Source: Methylobacterium oryzihabitans
Lineage (GTDB): Bacteria > Pseudomonadota > Alphaproteobacteria > Rhizobiales > Beijerinckiaceae
NCBI RefSeq assembly: GCF_004004555.2
Contig: NZ_SACP01000005.1
Coordinates: forward strand, 62,001-126,000
Reading direction: 5' to 3'
DNA: 64,000 nucleotides
The notes under the pieces were generated by a model that was not told the DNA's origin, searched no databases, and saw only the letters and a program-made list of their open reading frames with translations. A program made the position numbers and the translations under genes. Every line of letters starts with the position of its first letter. The first letter of the stretch is position 1. This document shows, piece after piece, positions 45,043-55,219 of the stretch.

Positions 45043-45426
45043 TCAGGCGCCGCAGACCGCCTCGATCTTGGTCTTGAGGGTCTGGGCGTTGAACGGCTTG
45101 ACGATGTAGTTGTTCACACCGGCCTTCTTCGCCGCGATGACGTTCTCGGTCTTCGACTCCGCCGTCACCATGATGAAGGGCGTGGTGCGCAGGCCGTCGT
45201 CGGCGCGGACGTGGCGCAGCAGCTCGTAGCCCGTCATCGGCTCCATGTTCCAGTCGGAGATGACGAGGCCGTATTTCTTCTGCTTCAGCTTGGCGAGGGC
45301 GCCGGTGCCGTCCGAGGCGTCGTCCACGTCCTCGAAGCCGAGCTGCTTGAGCAGATTGCGGATGATGCGGACCATCGTCTGGTAATCGTCCACGACGAGG
45401 ATCGGCATGCCGAGGTCAAGGGCCAT
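45043..45426 (-). CDS. cheY: CheY-like single-domain response regulator
   Basis: 127 residues, a receiver domain only. The acidic pair is in ILVVDDYQTMVRIIRNLLKQLGF, the phospho-acceptor Asp in GLVISDWNMEPMTGYELLRHV, the switch Thr in PFIMVTAESKTENVIAAKKAG and the Lys in NNYIVKPFNAQTLKTKIE. These match CheY proteins that bind the flagellar motor. It lies upstream of cheZ. No CheA, receptor or flagellar genes are within the window. Confidence 0.95.
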   Translation of the reverse strand: MALDLGMPILVVDDYQTMVRIIRNLLKQLGFEDVDDASDGTGALAKLKQKKYGLVISDWNMEPMTGYELLRHVRADDGLRTTPFIMVTAESKTENVIAAKKAGVNNYIVKPFNAQTLKTKIEAVCGA

Positions 45427-45858
45427 CGTTTCGGCTCCGTTCGCGGGCGGGGCGCGTCGGCGCGCATCGCTCCTGCACCAGTGATCGAGAGAAGACGCCG
45501 GATCGCGCTTCTGCCTGTCCGGTGTAGTCCGGCCGCCTTGCGAAGCCGTTAATCGGATACGGAAGCGGTGGATCGTCGATCGTCGCGCCGTGGAGAACCA
45601 TCGCTCCGACTCTACAGACGTGGTGATCCGGGTGTTTCGACTTACCTTTCGTAAAGGTTGCTTTTTCCCTTCCGCATGGAACCTCGCGCGGATGGGGGCG
45701 GAGAGTCCGCATGGGCGAGCCGGATCCGCCGGACGGCCGCCGGTCCTGCGCCGGCGCCCCGCGCGCTTGACCCCCCCGGCGGATTTCGACAGGGTCGCGC
45801 GGCCGCGGCGGGGGCCGCGGCGTGACCGCCCTCATCGCGCTGACCCGATCGGATCCTC
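45427..45858. other. Intergenic region between cheY and ribF
   Basis: 432 bases with two outward-facing genes. A small perfect hairpin ACCTTT-CGT-AAAGGT at 45644-45658 followed by TGCTTTTT looks like a weak intrinsic terminator on the plus strand, or part of the cheY leader on the minus strand. The region 45545-45665 is AT-richer than the rest. No FMN riboswitch-like sequence is visible before ribF. No small ORF is convincing. Confidence 0.35.
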
Positions 45859-46875
45859 ATGTTGCCGAGCGACGAGACCGCCGCGACCCCTCCTGCGGCG
45901 TCCTCCCCGCTGCGTCCCGCCCCGATCGTCAACCGCGACGGCGACCCGGTGCCGGCCCGCCTGCGCGGGGCCGTCGCGGCCCTGGGCAACTTCGACGGCA
46001 TCCATCAGGGCCACCGGGCGCTGATCGCGGCGGTGCGCGAGGAGGCGGCGGCGCGGGGCGTCGCCGCGACCGTCCTCACCTTCGAGCCGCATCCGCGCGA
46101 GTTCTTCGCGCCCGACCGGCCGATGTTCCGCCTCACCGACGAGGCCGCCAAGCTGCGGGTCCTCGACCGTCTCGGACTCGACGGCGTGTTCGTGCGCCGG
46201 TTCGACGCGGCGCTCGCCGGCACCGGGGCGGAGGGGTTCGTCGCCGGATTGCTGCGCGGGGAACTCGGCCTGTCGGGCGTGGTGATCGGCCACGACTTCC
46301 ATTTCGGCCGCGGGCGCGAGGGCACGCCGGAGGTCCTGCGCGCCTTGTGCGCCCGCCACGGCCTCGCCTGCCGGATCGTCGGCGCGGTGGCGCCGGGAGC
46401 CGGCGCGGCCCCGGTCTCGTCCAGCGCGATCCGGGCCGCCCTCGAAGCCGGCGACGTCGCGGCCGCCAACCGCCTGCTCGGCTACCGCTGGTTCGTCACC
46501 GGCACCGTTCGCCACGGCGACAAGCGCGGGCGCACCCTCGGCTTCCCGACCGCCAACATGGCGCTGCGCGCCTGCGGCCTCGCCCACGGCATCTACGCGG
46601 TCCGGGTCCGCCTCGCCGACGGGTCGGTGCGGGACGGTGTCGCGAGCTACGGGCGTCGCCCGACCTTCGACGACGGGGCGCCGCTGCTCGAAACCTTCCT
46701 GTTCGACTTCTCCGGCGACCTCTACGGCCAGGAGGCCGGCGTCGAGTTCGTCGGCTGGATCCGCGGCGAGGCCCGGTTCGACGGCGCCGAGGCGCTGGTC
46801 GCGCAGATGCACGACGACGCGGCGCGGGCGCGCCGGATCCTCGCAGGGGACGCCACGCCCTCGATGCTCGGCTGA
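45859..46875 (+). CDS. ribF: Bifunctional riboflavin kinase / FAD synthetase
   Basis: 338 residues. The N-terminal FMN adenylyltransferase domain has AALGNFDGIHQGHRALIAAV (H-x-G-H), VLTFEPHPREFF, VVIGHDFHFGRGREG and SSSAIRAALEAGDVAAANRLLG. The C-terminal kinase domain has GTVRHGDKRGRTLGFPTANM and VASYGRRPTFDDGAPLLETFLFDFSGDLYG. It phosphorylates riboflavin to FMN and adenylates FMN to FAD. Confidence 0.96.
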   Translation: MLPSDETAATPPAASSPLRPAPIVNRDGDPVPARLRGAVAALGNFDGIHQGHRALIAAVREEAAARGVAATVLTFEPHPREFFAPDRPMFRLTDEAAKLRVLDRLGLDGVFVRRFDAALAGTGAEGFVAGLLRGELGLSGVVIGHDFHFGRGREGTPEVLRALCARHGLACRIVGAVAPGAGAAPVSSSAIRAALEAGDVAAANRLLGYRWFVTGTVRHGDKRGRTLGFPTANMALRACGLAHGIYAVRVRLADGSVRDGVASYGRRPTFDDGAPLLETFLFDFSGDLYGQEAGVEFVGWIRGEARFDGAEALVAQMHDDAARARRILAGDATPSMLG

Positions 46876-46879
46876 GCGG

Positions 46880-47116
46880 TCAGTCCGGGGCCAGTTCGCG
46901 GGCCGGCCCCTCGATCGCGCGGCCGTGCGGACGTGGCCGGCGTCGCGTCTCGCGCGCCTCGTCGTCGCGCTCCGGGATCAGCACCGGATCGGCCGGGGTG
47001 ACGCTGCCGGTGGCGTCGATGTCGCCCGACAGCGGCGGGGGCGGCGGGCGGTCGCGGGCGGCGGCCGGGACGGCGAACAGGGCGAGCGCTGCCACAGCGG
47101 CGAAACGAATCGGCAT
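46880..47116 (-). CDS. Small exported protein, unknown function
   Basis: 78 residues starting MPIRFAAVAALALFAVPAAA, a clean signal peptide, followed by RDRPPPPPLSGDIDATGSVTPADPVLIPERDDEARETRRRP. The mature part is about 58 residues, Pro- and Arg-rich, probably disordered. No family recognised. It sits between ribF and the acyltransferase with a good ATG and GGAGG-like sequence just upstream, which supports it being real. Confidence 0.55.
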   Translation of the reverse strand: MPIRFAAVAALALFAVPAAARDRPPPPPLSGDIDATGSVTPADPVLIPERDDEARETRRRPRPHGRAIEGPARELAPD

Positions 47117-47191
47117 CGGGAACCTCCCGTCGGGGAACCGCGCTGGACTCGCGGGGTCAACCCGCTGCCCGGCGCGTCCGTTCCGGGTGTC

Positions 47192-48748
47192 TCACGACCC
47201 CGGCAGCAGGATCGTGCCGTCGTCCGGGTCGACCAGGAGCGCGACCGGCGGCGGTCCCGGCGGGCAGGCGGCGGCCGGCACGCGGACCCGGAACCCGATC
47301 CGGCGGCTCTTCACGCCCTCGAAGCCCGGCCTTTGCGCCACGTCGCCGCGCTGCCGGCGCGCGAGGTCGGCCCCCGCCGGCACGCCGCCGCAGAAGGCGA
47401 GCAGGACGAAGCTCCGGTCCGGCCGGGCCGAATCGAACGCGAAGGCGCGCAGGCGCGCCTCGGTGTGGGTGACCCGGTCGAGCCCCTCGACCGCCGCCCG
47501 GATCGAGGCCGGCGGCGGGCGGCCGGCGAGGGCTGCCGCGGCGCTGTCCGGCGACAGCCAGGAGGCCGGCGGGAACGCCGCCGCGAGGTCGGCGGCGCGG
47601 GCGAGCCGGCGCTCCTCGCGCACCGCCTGGACGCTGCCGAAGCCGGCGGTGCCGAGGAACAGCGCGAGCCAGGCCGCCATCACCCCGGCGACGCGGCGGC
47701 GGGGCGCGGCGTCGATCGCCCGCCGCAGGACGCGGTAGGCGCGCAGGTCCCACGGCCCGAGGAGCGCCGTCGCCGCCAGGATCGCGGCGATGCAGGCCGG
47801 CCACAGCGCCGGGCCGGACCAGCCCGCCGGGGCGAGGTGGAGGACCAGGAAGATCACCGGGACGTGGGCGAGGTAGAGCACGTAACTCCAGTCGCCGAAC
47901 CGCAGCGCCGCGCGGGTCATCGGCCCGTCGTCGCGCACCTGCCGCCCCTGCACCGCGAGGCCAACCGCCAGGATCGCCGCGAGGCCGCACAGCCACCGCG
48001 CCGTCGTGATCGGTACCACCGTGCTGGCGAGGACCAGCGGCGGGACGAGCAGAAGCAGAGCGGGATGCAGGTGGTGGCGGGCGAGCAGGCGCGGCAGCAG
48101 GAGGCCGGCGGCGAACGGCGCGCAGGCGCTCGCGACGAGGACGAGGTGCAGCGGCGGCTGGGCCCCGGCGACCGCCGCGGGCGGCAGCAGGCACCACGCC
48201 GCGGCGAGCACGACGAGCCAGCCGGCCGCGACGGCGGTGAGGCGGGAGGCCGCCCCGGCCAGGGCGAGCCCGAACAGGGCGACGTAGAAGGTCAGCTCGA
48301 AGACGAGGGTCCACTCGACCCCGAGCGGGTAGGTGCGCGGCCCGCTCGGCGCCAAGGTGAGGGCGAAGAAGCCGATGCTGAACCCGAGCTTCAGCAGCGC
48401 GAACAGGCCGCCGAACAGCAGCGTCACCGCGAGATAGGCCGGGACGATGCGGGCCACCCGGTGCGCCAGGAACGTCGCGGGCGCGGTGCGGCCGAGGAGC
48501 CCGGCCATCAGGAATCCGGAGATCGCGAAGAAGATCGCGACGCCGAACGCCCCCAGGATGCCGTCGAGCATCGGGACGGCGCGCGGGATGCCCCGCAGCA
48601 TCTCGAGATAGGCCGCGACGTGGTGGATCACGACGCAGGACGCCGCGACGAAGCGCAGGATCTGGAGATTCGGGATCTGGCCGCGCGGAAGCGCCGGAGA
48701 CGCCTGAAGACCATTCGGCCGCGTGCCGGCAGGCGGTGACGTCAGCAC
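47192..48748 (-). CDS. Acyltransferase 3 family membrane protein
   Basis: About 518 residues with GTG start at 48748. [25 protein letters not shown] is the N-terminal segment with the catalytic-type His. [22 protein letters not shown] and [19 protein letters not shown] follow, and ten hydrophobic segments extend to about residue 360. A C-terminal soluble part of about 150 residues ([19 protein letters not shown]... ILLPGS) replaces the SGNH domain of some relatives. Family members acylate surface sugars such as O-antigen or exopolysaccharide. Donor and acceptor unknown. Confidence 0.88.
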   Translation of the reverse strand: MLTSPPAGTRPNGLQASPALPRGQIPNLQILRFVAASCVVIHHVAAYLEMLRGIPRAVPMLDGILGAFGVAIFFAISGFLMAGLLGRTAPATFLAHRVARIVPAYLAVTLLFGGLFALLKLGFSIGFFALTLAPSGPRTYPLGVEWTLVFELTFYVALFGLALAGAASRLTAVAAGWLVVLAAAWCLLPPAAVAGAQPPLHLVLVASACAPFAAGLLLPRLLARHHLHPALLLLVPPLVLASTVVPITTARWLCGLAAILAVGLAVQGRQVRDDGPMTRAALRFGDWSYVLYLAHVPVIFLVLHLAPAGWSGPALWPACIAAILAATALLGPWDLRAYRVLRRAIDAAPRRRVAGVMAAWLALFLGTAGFGSVQAVREERRLARAADLAAAFPPASWLSPDSAAAALAGRPPPASIRAAVEGLDRVTHTEARLRAFAFDSARPDRSFVLLAFCGGVPAGADLARRQRGDVAQRPGFEGVKSRRIGFRVRVPAAACPPGPPPVALLVDPDDGTILLPGS

Positions 48749-49087
48749 CCGTCGATCCCGTCGTCCGGCATGGCAGTTCCGCTCCCCGGTTGCATGAAGT
48801 GGTGGCGCCGCTCTAGCGCCGTTGCCCGCGGCCGTGAAGGGCGCGGGCCACCGTGTCGACGGGCGCCGCCGCAATCGCCCGCTTCCCCCACCGCCCCAGC
48901 GCTGCTAGAAGCGCCGGATGACCGTTTCGCACCCGCGCGCCGCCGTGACCCGGCGAATTACGAGCCCGGCTTCCGCCTGAGGGCCGCGTCGTGCGGCCGC
49001 GGAGGCCGGGATCCTGCCGCCATCCGCGAAACCTCCCGAGCCGGGTCCGCCGCGACGGCCCGCGCCCGCCAGACGAGCCCTCGACCG
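48749..49087. other. Intergenic region between acyltransferase gene and ileS
   Basis: 339 bases, outward-facing promoters on both sides. The sequence is very GC-rich throughout. I see no T-box, repeat or RNA gene. GAATTACGAGC at 48955-48965 is the only AT-richer spot. Confidence 0.35.
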
Positions 49088-52075
49088 ATGACCGATTCCA
49101 AGCCCGCCGCCGGGCGCGACTATTCCGAGACCCTGTTTCTCCCCCGCACCGACTTTCCGATGCGGGCCGGGCTGCCGCAGCGCGAGCCGGAGATCCTGTC
49201 GCGATGGGCCGCGACCGACCTCTACGGCCGCATCCGGGCGGCGGCGGCCGGTCGGCCGAAATTCGTGCTCCACGACGGCCCGCCCTACGCCAACGGCCAC
49301 ATCCACATCGGCACGGCCCTCAACAAGATCCTCAAGGACGTGATCGTGCGCGCGCAAGGCGCGCTCGGCCACGACGCGAACTACGTGCCGGGCTGGGACT
49401 GCCACGGCCTGCCGATCGAGTGGAAGATCGAGGAGCAGTACCGCGCCAAGGGCCGCAACAAGGACGAGGTGCCGGTCGTCGAATTCCGCCGCGAATGCCG
49501 CGCCTTCGCCGAGCACTGGCTGTCGGTGCAGCGCGAGGAGTTCAAGCGCCTCGGCGTCACCGGCGACTGGGACCATCCCTACGTCACGATGTCCTACCCG
49601 GCGGAAGCCGCGATCGCCCGCGAGCTGATGACCTTCGCGACCACCGGCCAGCTCTATCGCGGCTCGAAGCCGGTGATGTGGTCGGTGGTCGAGAAGACCG
49701 CGCTCGCCGAGGCCGAGGTCGAGTACGAGGACCACGTCAGCGACACGATCTGGGCGGCGTTCCCGGTCGTCGCCGGGCCGGACGACCTCGCCGGACCCGA
49801 CGATCTCGTCGGCGCCAGCGTGGTCATCTGGACCACGACCCCGTGGACCATCCCGGGCAACCGGGCGGTCGCCTATTCCAACAAGGTTTCCTACGGACTG
49901 TATCGTGTCGTTGCCGCTGCTGAAGAGAACTGGGCTCAACCTGGTGTTCGTTACGTTGTTGCTGACCAACTCGCGGGGGATGTTTTTAAGGCCGCTCGCG
50001 TCGAGGCTTTCGAGCGGGTGGCCGCGGTTGCCCCGGAGACGCTCGCCGGCCTGACGCTCGCCCATCCGCTGGCCGCGTGGAACGAGGGCTACCGCTTCGC
50101 GGTGCCGATGCTCGACGGCGAGCACGTCACCGACGAGGCCGGCACCGGCTTCGTCCACACCGCCCCCGGCCACGGCCGCGAGGATTTCGAGGTGTGGATG
50201 GCCAACGGCCGGGCGCTGCGGGCGCGCGGCATCGAGGTCGCGATCCCCTACACGGTCGACGCCGACGGCGCCCTGACCGAGGCCGCGCCGGGCCTCACCG
50301 GCCGCCGGGTGCTGACCGACAAGGGCGACAAGGGCGACGCCAACAAGGCGGTGATCGCCGCGCTGACCGAGGCCGGGACGCTGGTGGCGCGCAGCACGCT
50401 CAAGCACAGCTACCCGCATTCCTGGCGCTCGAAGAAGCCGGTCATCTTCCGCAACACGCCGCAATGGTTCATCGCCCTCGACAAGCCGGTCGAGACCCTG
50501 CACGGCGAGACCCTGCGCGAGGTGGCGCTGCGCGAGATCGCCGCGACCCAGTGGGTGCCGCCGCAGGGGCAGAACCGCATCACCGGCATGATCGCCAACC
50601 GCCCGGACTGGGTGGTGTCGCGCCAGCGCGCCTGGGGCGTGCCGATCACCGTGTTCGTCCACAAGGGCACCGGCGAGATCCTGCGCGACGAGCGGGTCAA
50701 CGCGCGCATCGTGGCGGCCTTCGCGGCCGAGGGCGCCGATGCGTGGTTCACCGACGAGACCGGCGGCCGGTTCCTCGGCCCCGACCACGATCCGGCCGAT
50801 TACGACAAGGTCACCGACGTCCTCGACGTGTGGTTCGATTCCGGCTCGACCCACGCCTTCACCCTCGACGATCCCGAGCAGTTCCCCGGCCTCGCCGGCA
50901 TCCGCCGCAAGCGCGACGGCGGGGCGGACACGGTGATGTATCTCGAGGGCTCGGACCAGCACCGCGGCTGGTTCCACTCCTCGCTGCTCGAATCCTGCGG
51001 CACCCGCGACCGCGCCCCCTACGACGTGGTGCTCACCCACGGCTTCGTCCTCGACCCCAAGGGCGAGAAGATGTCGAAGTCGAAGGGCAACGTCGTCGCG
51101 CCGCAGGACGTCATCAAGGGCTCGGGCGCCGACATCCTGCGGCTGTGGGTGGCGGCCTCGGACTACACCGACGACCTGCGCATCGGCCCCGAGATCATCA
51201 AGACCTTCTCGGAGACCTACCGCAAGCTGCGCAACTCCCTGCGCTGGATGCTCGGCACGCTGGCCCACTTCGACCCGCAGGACCGGGTCGCGCCCGAGGC
51301 GATGCCGGAGCTGGAGCGGTTCATCCTGCACCGCCTCGCCGAGCTCGACGGCGAGATCCGCGAGGCCTACCGGACCCACGACACCAAGCGGGTGGTGGCG
51401 TTGCTCAACGGCTTCATGACCGGCGACCTGTCGTCGTTCTACTTCGACGTGCGCAAGGACGCGCTGTACTGCGATCCCGCCTCCAGCCCGGCGCGCCGGG
51501 CGGCGCTGACCGCCGTCGAGGAGACGTTCCGGCGGGTGACGATCTGGCTCGCGCCGGTGCTGGCCTTCACGGCCGAGGAGGCGTGGCTCGCCCGCTTCCC
51601 CTCCGCCGAGGGCTCGGTCCATCTCCAGACCCTGCCGGAGACGCCGGCGGCGTGGCGCGACGACGCCCTGGCACAGCGCTGGGCGCGCATCCGCCGGGTG
51701 CGCCGGGTCGTCACCGGGGCGCTGGAGATCGAGCGCGCGGCCAAGCGCATTGGCGCCAGCCTGGAGGCGGCGCCGGTGGTGTTCATCGCCGACCCCGAAC
51801 TGCGCACCGCCCTCGACGGCGTCGACTTCGCCGAGATCTGCATCACCTCGGACATCCGGGTCGAGGCCGGCGAAGGCCCGGCCGACGCCTTCCGCCTCGA
51901 CGAGGTCCGCGGCGTCGCGGTGGTGCCGGCCCTGGCCGAAGGGCGCAAATGCGCCCGCTCGTGGAAGGTGACGCCGGCGGTCGGCAGCGATCCGGACTAT
52001 CCGGACGTGACGCCCCGCGACGCCCTGGCGCTGCGGGAATGGGATGCGCGCCATCCGGCCCAGGCGGCGGAGTAG
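49088..52075 (+). CDS. ileS: Isoleucyl-tRNA synthetase
   Basis: 995 residues. Class I signature HIGH as [17 protein letters not shown] as [24 protein letters not shown] and the editing CP1 domain, then the anticodon-binding domain and a C-terminal region. The ATG at 49088 ([37 protein letters not shown]) fits the family. Between about 49880 and 50003 the codon use changes abruptly: 22 of about 41 codons end in A or T, against a few per cent elsewhere in the gene, although the protein reads through normally. lspA follows after 26 bases. Confidence 0.98.
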   Translation: MTDSKPAAGRDYSETLFLPRTDFPMRAGLPQREPEILSRWAATDLYGRIRAAAAGRPKFVLHDGPPYANGHIHIGTALNKILKDVIVRAQGALGHDANYVPGWDCHGLPIEWKIEEQYRAKGRNKDEVPVVEFRRECRAFAEHWLSVQREEFKRLGVTGDWDHPYVTMSYPAEAAIARELMTFATTGQLYRGSKPVMWSVVEKTALAEAEVEYEDHVSDTIWAAFPVVAGPDDLAGPDDLVGASVVIWTTTPWTIPGNRAVAYSNKVSYGLYRVVAAAEENWAQPGVRYVVADQLAGDVFKAARVEAFERVAAVAPETLAGLTLAHPLAAWNEGYRFAVPMLDGEHVTDEAGTGFVHTAPGHGREDFEVWMANGRALRARGIEVAIPYTVDADGALTEAAPGLTGRRVLTDKGDKGDANKAVIAALTEAGTLVARSTLKHSYPHSWRSKKPVIFRNTPQWFIALDKPVETLHGETLREVALREIAATQWVPPQGQNRITGMIANRPDWVVSRQRAWGVPITVFVHKGTGEILRDERVNARIVAAFAAEGADAWFTDETGGRFLGPDHDPADYDKVTDVLDVWFDSGSTHAFTLDDPEQFPGLAGIRRKRDGGADTVMYLEGSDQHRGWFHSSLLESCGTRDRAPYDVVLTHGFVLDPKGEKMSKSKGNVVAPQDVIKGSGADILRLWVAASDYTDDLRIGPEIIKTFSETYRKLRNSLRWMLGTLAHFDPQDRVAPEAMPELERFILHRLAELDGEIREAYRTHDTKRVVALLNGFMTGDLSSFYFDVRKDALYCDPASSPARRAALTAVEETFRRVTIWLAPVLAFTAEEAWLARFPSAEGSVHLQTLPETPAAWRDDALAQRWARIRRVRRVVTGALEIERAAKRIGASLEAAPVVFIADPELRTALDGVDFAEICITSDIRVEAGEGPADAFRLDEVRGVAVVPALAEGRKCARSWKVTPAVGSDPDYPDVTPRDALALREWDARHPAQAAE

Positions 52076-52101
52076 CGGGGGCCTCAGCCACCGCACCCTC
52101 G

Positions 52102-52605
52102 ATGCGCCCCCTGCCCTTCGGCCTCCTCGTCGCGGTCGCGACGCTGGTCCTCGATCAGGCGAGCAAGCTCGGCCTGCTGTTCTGGGCCGACCTGCCGCTG
52201 CGCCAGCCGGTGGTGCTGGCGCCATTCGCCCAGCTCATCGTGGTGTGGAACCGCGGCATCTCCTACGGGCTGTTCCAGCAGGACGGCGACCTCGGCCGCT
52301 GGATCCTGGTCGGCATCTCGCTGGTCGCCGCCGCGGCGCTCGGCGCCTGGATGGCGAAGGCCGGCAGCCGCCTGCTCGCCGGGTCGCTCGGCCTGATCGT
52401 CGGCGGCGCGATCGGCAACGCCATCGACCGCGCCGCCTACGGCGCGGTGTTCGACTTCGTCCACCTCCATGCTGGCGGCTGGTCCTGGTACGTGTTCAAC
52501 GTCGCCGATGCCGGCATCGTGTTCGGCGTCGTCGGCCTGCTCTACGACGGCCTGTGGGCCGACCGGCGCGGCGTCGCGACCGCCGGCAAGGAGCCGGTCA
52601 AGTAA
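52102..52605 (+). CDS. lspA: Lipoprotein signal peptidase (signal peptidase II)
   Basis: 167 residues, four membrane helices. Conserved boxes: [50 protein letters not shown] (first catalytic Asp of GN-x-x-DR) and [18 protein letters not shown] (second catalytic Asp). It cleaves prolipoproteins after diacylglyceryl modification at the inner membrane. Adjacent to ileS as in many bacteria and probably co-transcribed with it. Confidence 0.97.
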   Translation: MRPLPFGLLVAVATLVLDQASKLGLLFWADLPLRQPVVLAPFAQLIVVWNRGISYGLFQQDGDLGRWILVGISLVAAAALGAWMAKAGSRLLAGSLGLIVGGAIGNAIDRAAYGAVFDFVHLHAGGWSWYVFNVADAGIVFGVVGLLYDGLWADRRGVATAGKEPVK

Positions 52606-52794
52606 ACCGGCGAGCAGACCGGCGTCTTGCGCCCGTGCGTCCGGCCGGAACCTGTGTGTCGGCGCCGACACAGCCTGCCGGCACCTTGCGTGACTTGGCC
52701 GTGGCGCCATACCTTCGCCCGAAACCGCACCCACCCGAGAGGGCGAGACGGGGCGCACCGGCCGCAAAGGCCGGCAACCAAGGCAGGGGCCAGC

Positions 52795-53451
52795 ATGATC
52801 CATCACCGCACGATCCTCGCGCTCGCGGCCTGCGCGGCGGCCTTCGGTGCCGGCGGCGCCCGGGCCGCGGAGGAAGGCGTCTTCATGAAGAACGCCCTGT
52901 CGCGGATGGGTCTGATCGAGCCCGAGCGCCCGACCATCACCTATCGCGAGCGCGCGCCCCTGGTGCTGCCGCCGAAGATGGACAAGGCCGCGCTGCCGCC
53001 GCCGGTCTCCCGCGGCGCCGTGCGCGAGAGCAACGCAAACTGGCCGGTCGATCCCGAGACGGTCGGGCGCGAGCGCCGAGCGGCCGAGGCCCGCAAGCCG
53101 ATCGCCCGCGGCGAGCAGGGCCGGATGAACGACAACAACACCACGCTGTCGATCTACGAGATGCGGGCCGGCCGCCGCGAGGGCGCCAGCGTCGAGACGA
53201 CGCCGACCTACAAGCCCGGCGACAACGTCAAGGAATCGACCTGGCTCAACCCGCTGTCGCTGTTTTCCAGCAACAAGGCCGAGGCGACCCCGTCCGAGAT
53301 CGAGCCCGACCGCGACACCCTCACCGACCCGCCGACCGGCTACCGCAAGGCCCCGGCCAAGGTCGCCCGCACGAGTTCGGATCCGGTCGGCGGCCCGATC
53401 AACGACCGCGCCGAGGCCGATCCCGGCGCCTACCTGCGCTCGCGCCAGTAG
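52795..53451 (+). CDS. Exported protein of unknown function downstream of lspA
   Basis: 218 residues: signal peptide MIHHRTILALAACAAAFGAGGARA, then a mostly disordered, charged protein (EEGVFMKNALSRMGLIEPERPTITYRERAPLVLPPKMDKAALPPP, NDNNTTLSIYEMRAGRR, DTLTDPPTGYRKAPAKVARTS). The MKNALSRMGLIEPER and LVLPPKMDKAALP segments look like a DUF3035/BamF-like periplasmic protein, but I am not sure and no lipobox Cys is seen. Position between lspA and the M16 proteases is common in alphaproteobacteria and suggests envelope function. Confidence 0.8.
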   Translation: MIHHRTILALAACAAAFGAGGARAAEEGVFMKNALSRMGLIEPERPTITYRERAPLVLPPKMDKAALPPPVSRGAVRESNANWPVDPETVGRERRAAEARKPIARGEQGRMNDNNTTLSIYEMRAGRREGASVETTPTYKPGDNVKESTWLNPLSLFSSNKAEATPSEIEPDRDTLTDPPTGYRKAPAKVARTSSDPVGGPINDRAEADPGAYLRSRQ

Positions 53452-53766
53452 GGTCGTCCGCGGCGCACCGTCGCCCGGCTCCCCGTTGGGGTCCTCTCCC
53501 GGCGCCGGGACCCGGGAGATGTCGCGTTCGGCCGGCGCCGCCCAGCCCTGCGCAGTCTTCGCTGCCTGAACCGTGACTGGTTCTCTGGTACGATTCTTCG
53601 GAAGGATCGGGTCCACGTCGCCTTAAAATGCTCTAGAACCCCCTATTCAAGGAGTTCCGATTCCCGGCGGCGCGGTGGCGATTCGGGCGGGAACGGGAGC
53701 CTCCGGCAACGGAGGCGGTTCGAGAACAGCACGGACGGCCCCGGCCGTCCGACGAGGTAGAGCAGG
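53452..53766. other. Intergenic region before the M16 protease pair
   Basis: 315 bases. The stretch 53575-53650 is AT-richer (CGCCTTAAAATGCTCTAGAACC) and likely contains the protease promoter, with TTAAAAT near 53620 as a candidate -10. No terminator with a clear U-run and no ORF with a ribosome-binding site are visible. Confidence 0.4.
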
Positions 53767-55152
53767 ATGCACGACGACAGGAAGCGCTCCGCCTTCGGGC
53801 CGGCCACGACCCAGGGCGCGACGCTGCGCACCGATGCCGCGCCGTTCGGGCGGGCGGAGGCAGGGGGGCCCGAAGTCGCTTCCTTCGTTCTCGACAACGG
53901 GCTCGACGTGGTGGTGGTGCCCGATCACCGCGCCCCGGTCGTCACCCACATGATCTGGTACCGCAACGGCTCGGCCGACGATCCGCTCGGCCAGTCGGGC
54001 ATCGCCCACTTCCTCGAGCACCTGATGTTCAAGGGCACCGAGACCCACCCGGTCGGCGCCTTCTCGAAGGTGGTGTCGGGCCTCGGCGGCCAGGAGAACG
54101 CCTTCACGTCGTTCGACTACACCGCCTACTTCCAGCGGGTCGCCCGCGAGAACCTCAAGACCATGATGGAGTTCGAGGCCGACCGGATGACCGGCCTCGT
54201 CCTCGACGACGCGGTGGTGGCGCCCGAGCGCGACGTGGTGCTGGAGGAGCGCCGCATGCGGGTCGAGACCGACCCGAGCGCCCAGCTCTCCGAGGCGATG
54301 GCCGCCTCGCTGTTCGTGCACCATCCCTACGGCATCCCGATCATCGGCTGGATGCACGAGATCGAGGATCTCGACCGCACCCACGCCCTCGACTACTACA
54401 AGCGCTTCTACACCCCCGAGAACGCGATCCTGGTGGTGGCCGGCGACGTCACCGCCGACGAGGTCCGCCGGCTGGCCGACGGCACCTACGGCCGCGTGGC
54501 GGGGAGCGGCGCCCGCCCGCGGCGCCTGCGCCCGCGCGAGCCGGAGCCCCGCGCCGCCCGCCGCATCAGCGTCGCCGACCCGAAGGTCGAGCAGCCGACC
54601 CTGCAGCGGCTCTACCTCGTGCCGTCCTGCATGACCGCGAAGGACGGCGAGAGCCACGCCCTCGAACTGCTGGCCGAGGTGCTCGGCGGCGGGCCGACCT
54701 CCTACCTCTACCGCAGCCTGGTCCTGGAGCAGGGCGTCGCGGTCAATGCCGGCGCCTGGTACATGGGCTCGGCGATCGACGACACCCGGTTCTCGGTCTA
54801 CGCGGTCCCGGCGGCGGGCGTGAGCCTCGAGGCGCTGGAGGAAGCGGTCGACCGCGCCCTGCGCCGGGCGCCAGACGAGGCCCTGGGCGCCCAGGCGATC
54901 GAGCGGGCCAAGACCCGGCTCGTCGCCGAGACGGTATATTCCTCCGACAGCCAGTCGTCCCTGGCCCGGATCTTCGGCTCGGCGCTCGCCATCGGCGAGA
55001 GCATCGAGGACGTGCGGCGCTGGCCGTCGGAGATCAACGCGATCGACCGCGACCGGCTCGCGGCGGTCGCCCGGCGCTACCTCGTCCCGGCCCGCTCGGT
55101 GACCGGCTACCTCATCAAGGCGCGCGACCACGAGGAGGCGGGGGCGGCCTGA
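53767..55152 (+). CDS. M16 zinc protease, catalytic subunit
   Basis: 461 residues. The inverted zinc motif H-x-x-E-H is present in QSGIAHFLEHLMFKGTETHPVGAFSKVV, with the distal metal Glu in RDVVLEERRMRVE. The second half is the M16 C-terminal domain (ILVVAGDVTADEVRRLADGTYG, PTLQRLYLVPSC, ELLAEVLGGGPTSYLYRSLVLEQGVAVNAGAWY). No obvious signal peptide. It pairs with the next gene as the usual active-inactive heterodimer of alphaproteobacteria and mitochondrial processing peptidases. Confidence 0.94.
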   Translation: MHDDRKRSAFGPATTQGATLRTDAAPFGRAEAGGPEVASFVLDNGLDVVVVPDHRAPVVTHMIWYRNGSADDPLGQSGIAHFLEHLMFKGTETHPVGAFSKVVSGLGGQENAFTSFDYTAYFQRVARENLKTMMEFEADRMTGLVLDDAVVAPERDVVLEERRMRVETDPSAQLSEAMAASLFVHHPYGIPIIGWMHEIEDLDRTHALDYYKRFYTPENAILVVAGDVTADEVRRLADGTYGRVAGSGARPRRLRPREPEPRAARRISVADPKVEQPTLQRLYLVPSCMTAKDGESHALELLAEVLGGGPTSYLYRSLVLEQGVAVNAGAWYMGSAIDDTRFSVYAVPAAGVSLEALEEAVDRALRRAPDEALGAQAIERAKTRLVAETVYSSDSQSSLARIFGSALAIGESIEDVRRWPSEINAIDRDRLAAVARRYLVPARSVTGYLIKARDHEEAGAA

Positions 55153-55219
55153 CCGCCTCCCTCCCCCGTCGCAGGGGCCGCGCCGGCGGCCGCCGTCACC
55201 CAATCGACAAGAGGTCCCC

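Noticed and set aside
45427..45858. Possible FMN riboswitch before ribF
   Set aside because: None of the conserved RFN-element blocks is visible; only a weak hairpin at 45644-45658 was found.
48905..52225. Very long open frame antisense to ileS (over 1,100 codons)
   Set aside because: A by-product of high GC and G/C-ending codons; no start context, domains or conservation, and composition is Arg/His/Val/Gly-rich as expected of an antisense frame. The same holds for long antisense frames over clpA, rsh, the MscS gene and the FUSC gene.
53585..53625. TGGTACGATTCTTCGGA near 53598 resembles the first stem of the three-hairpin repeat
   Set aside because: No matching second arm, core hairpin or stop-codon overlap could be found, so similarity is probably chance.
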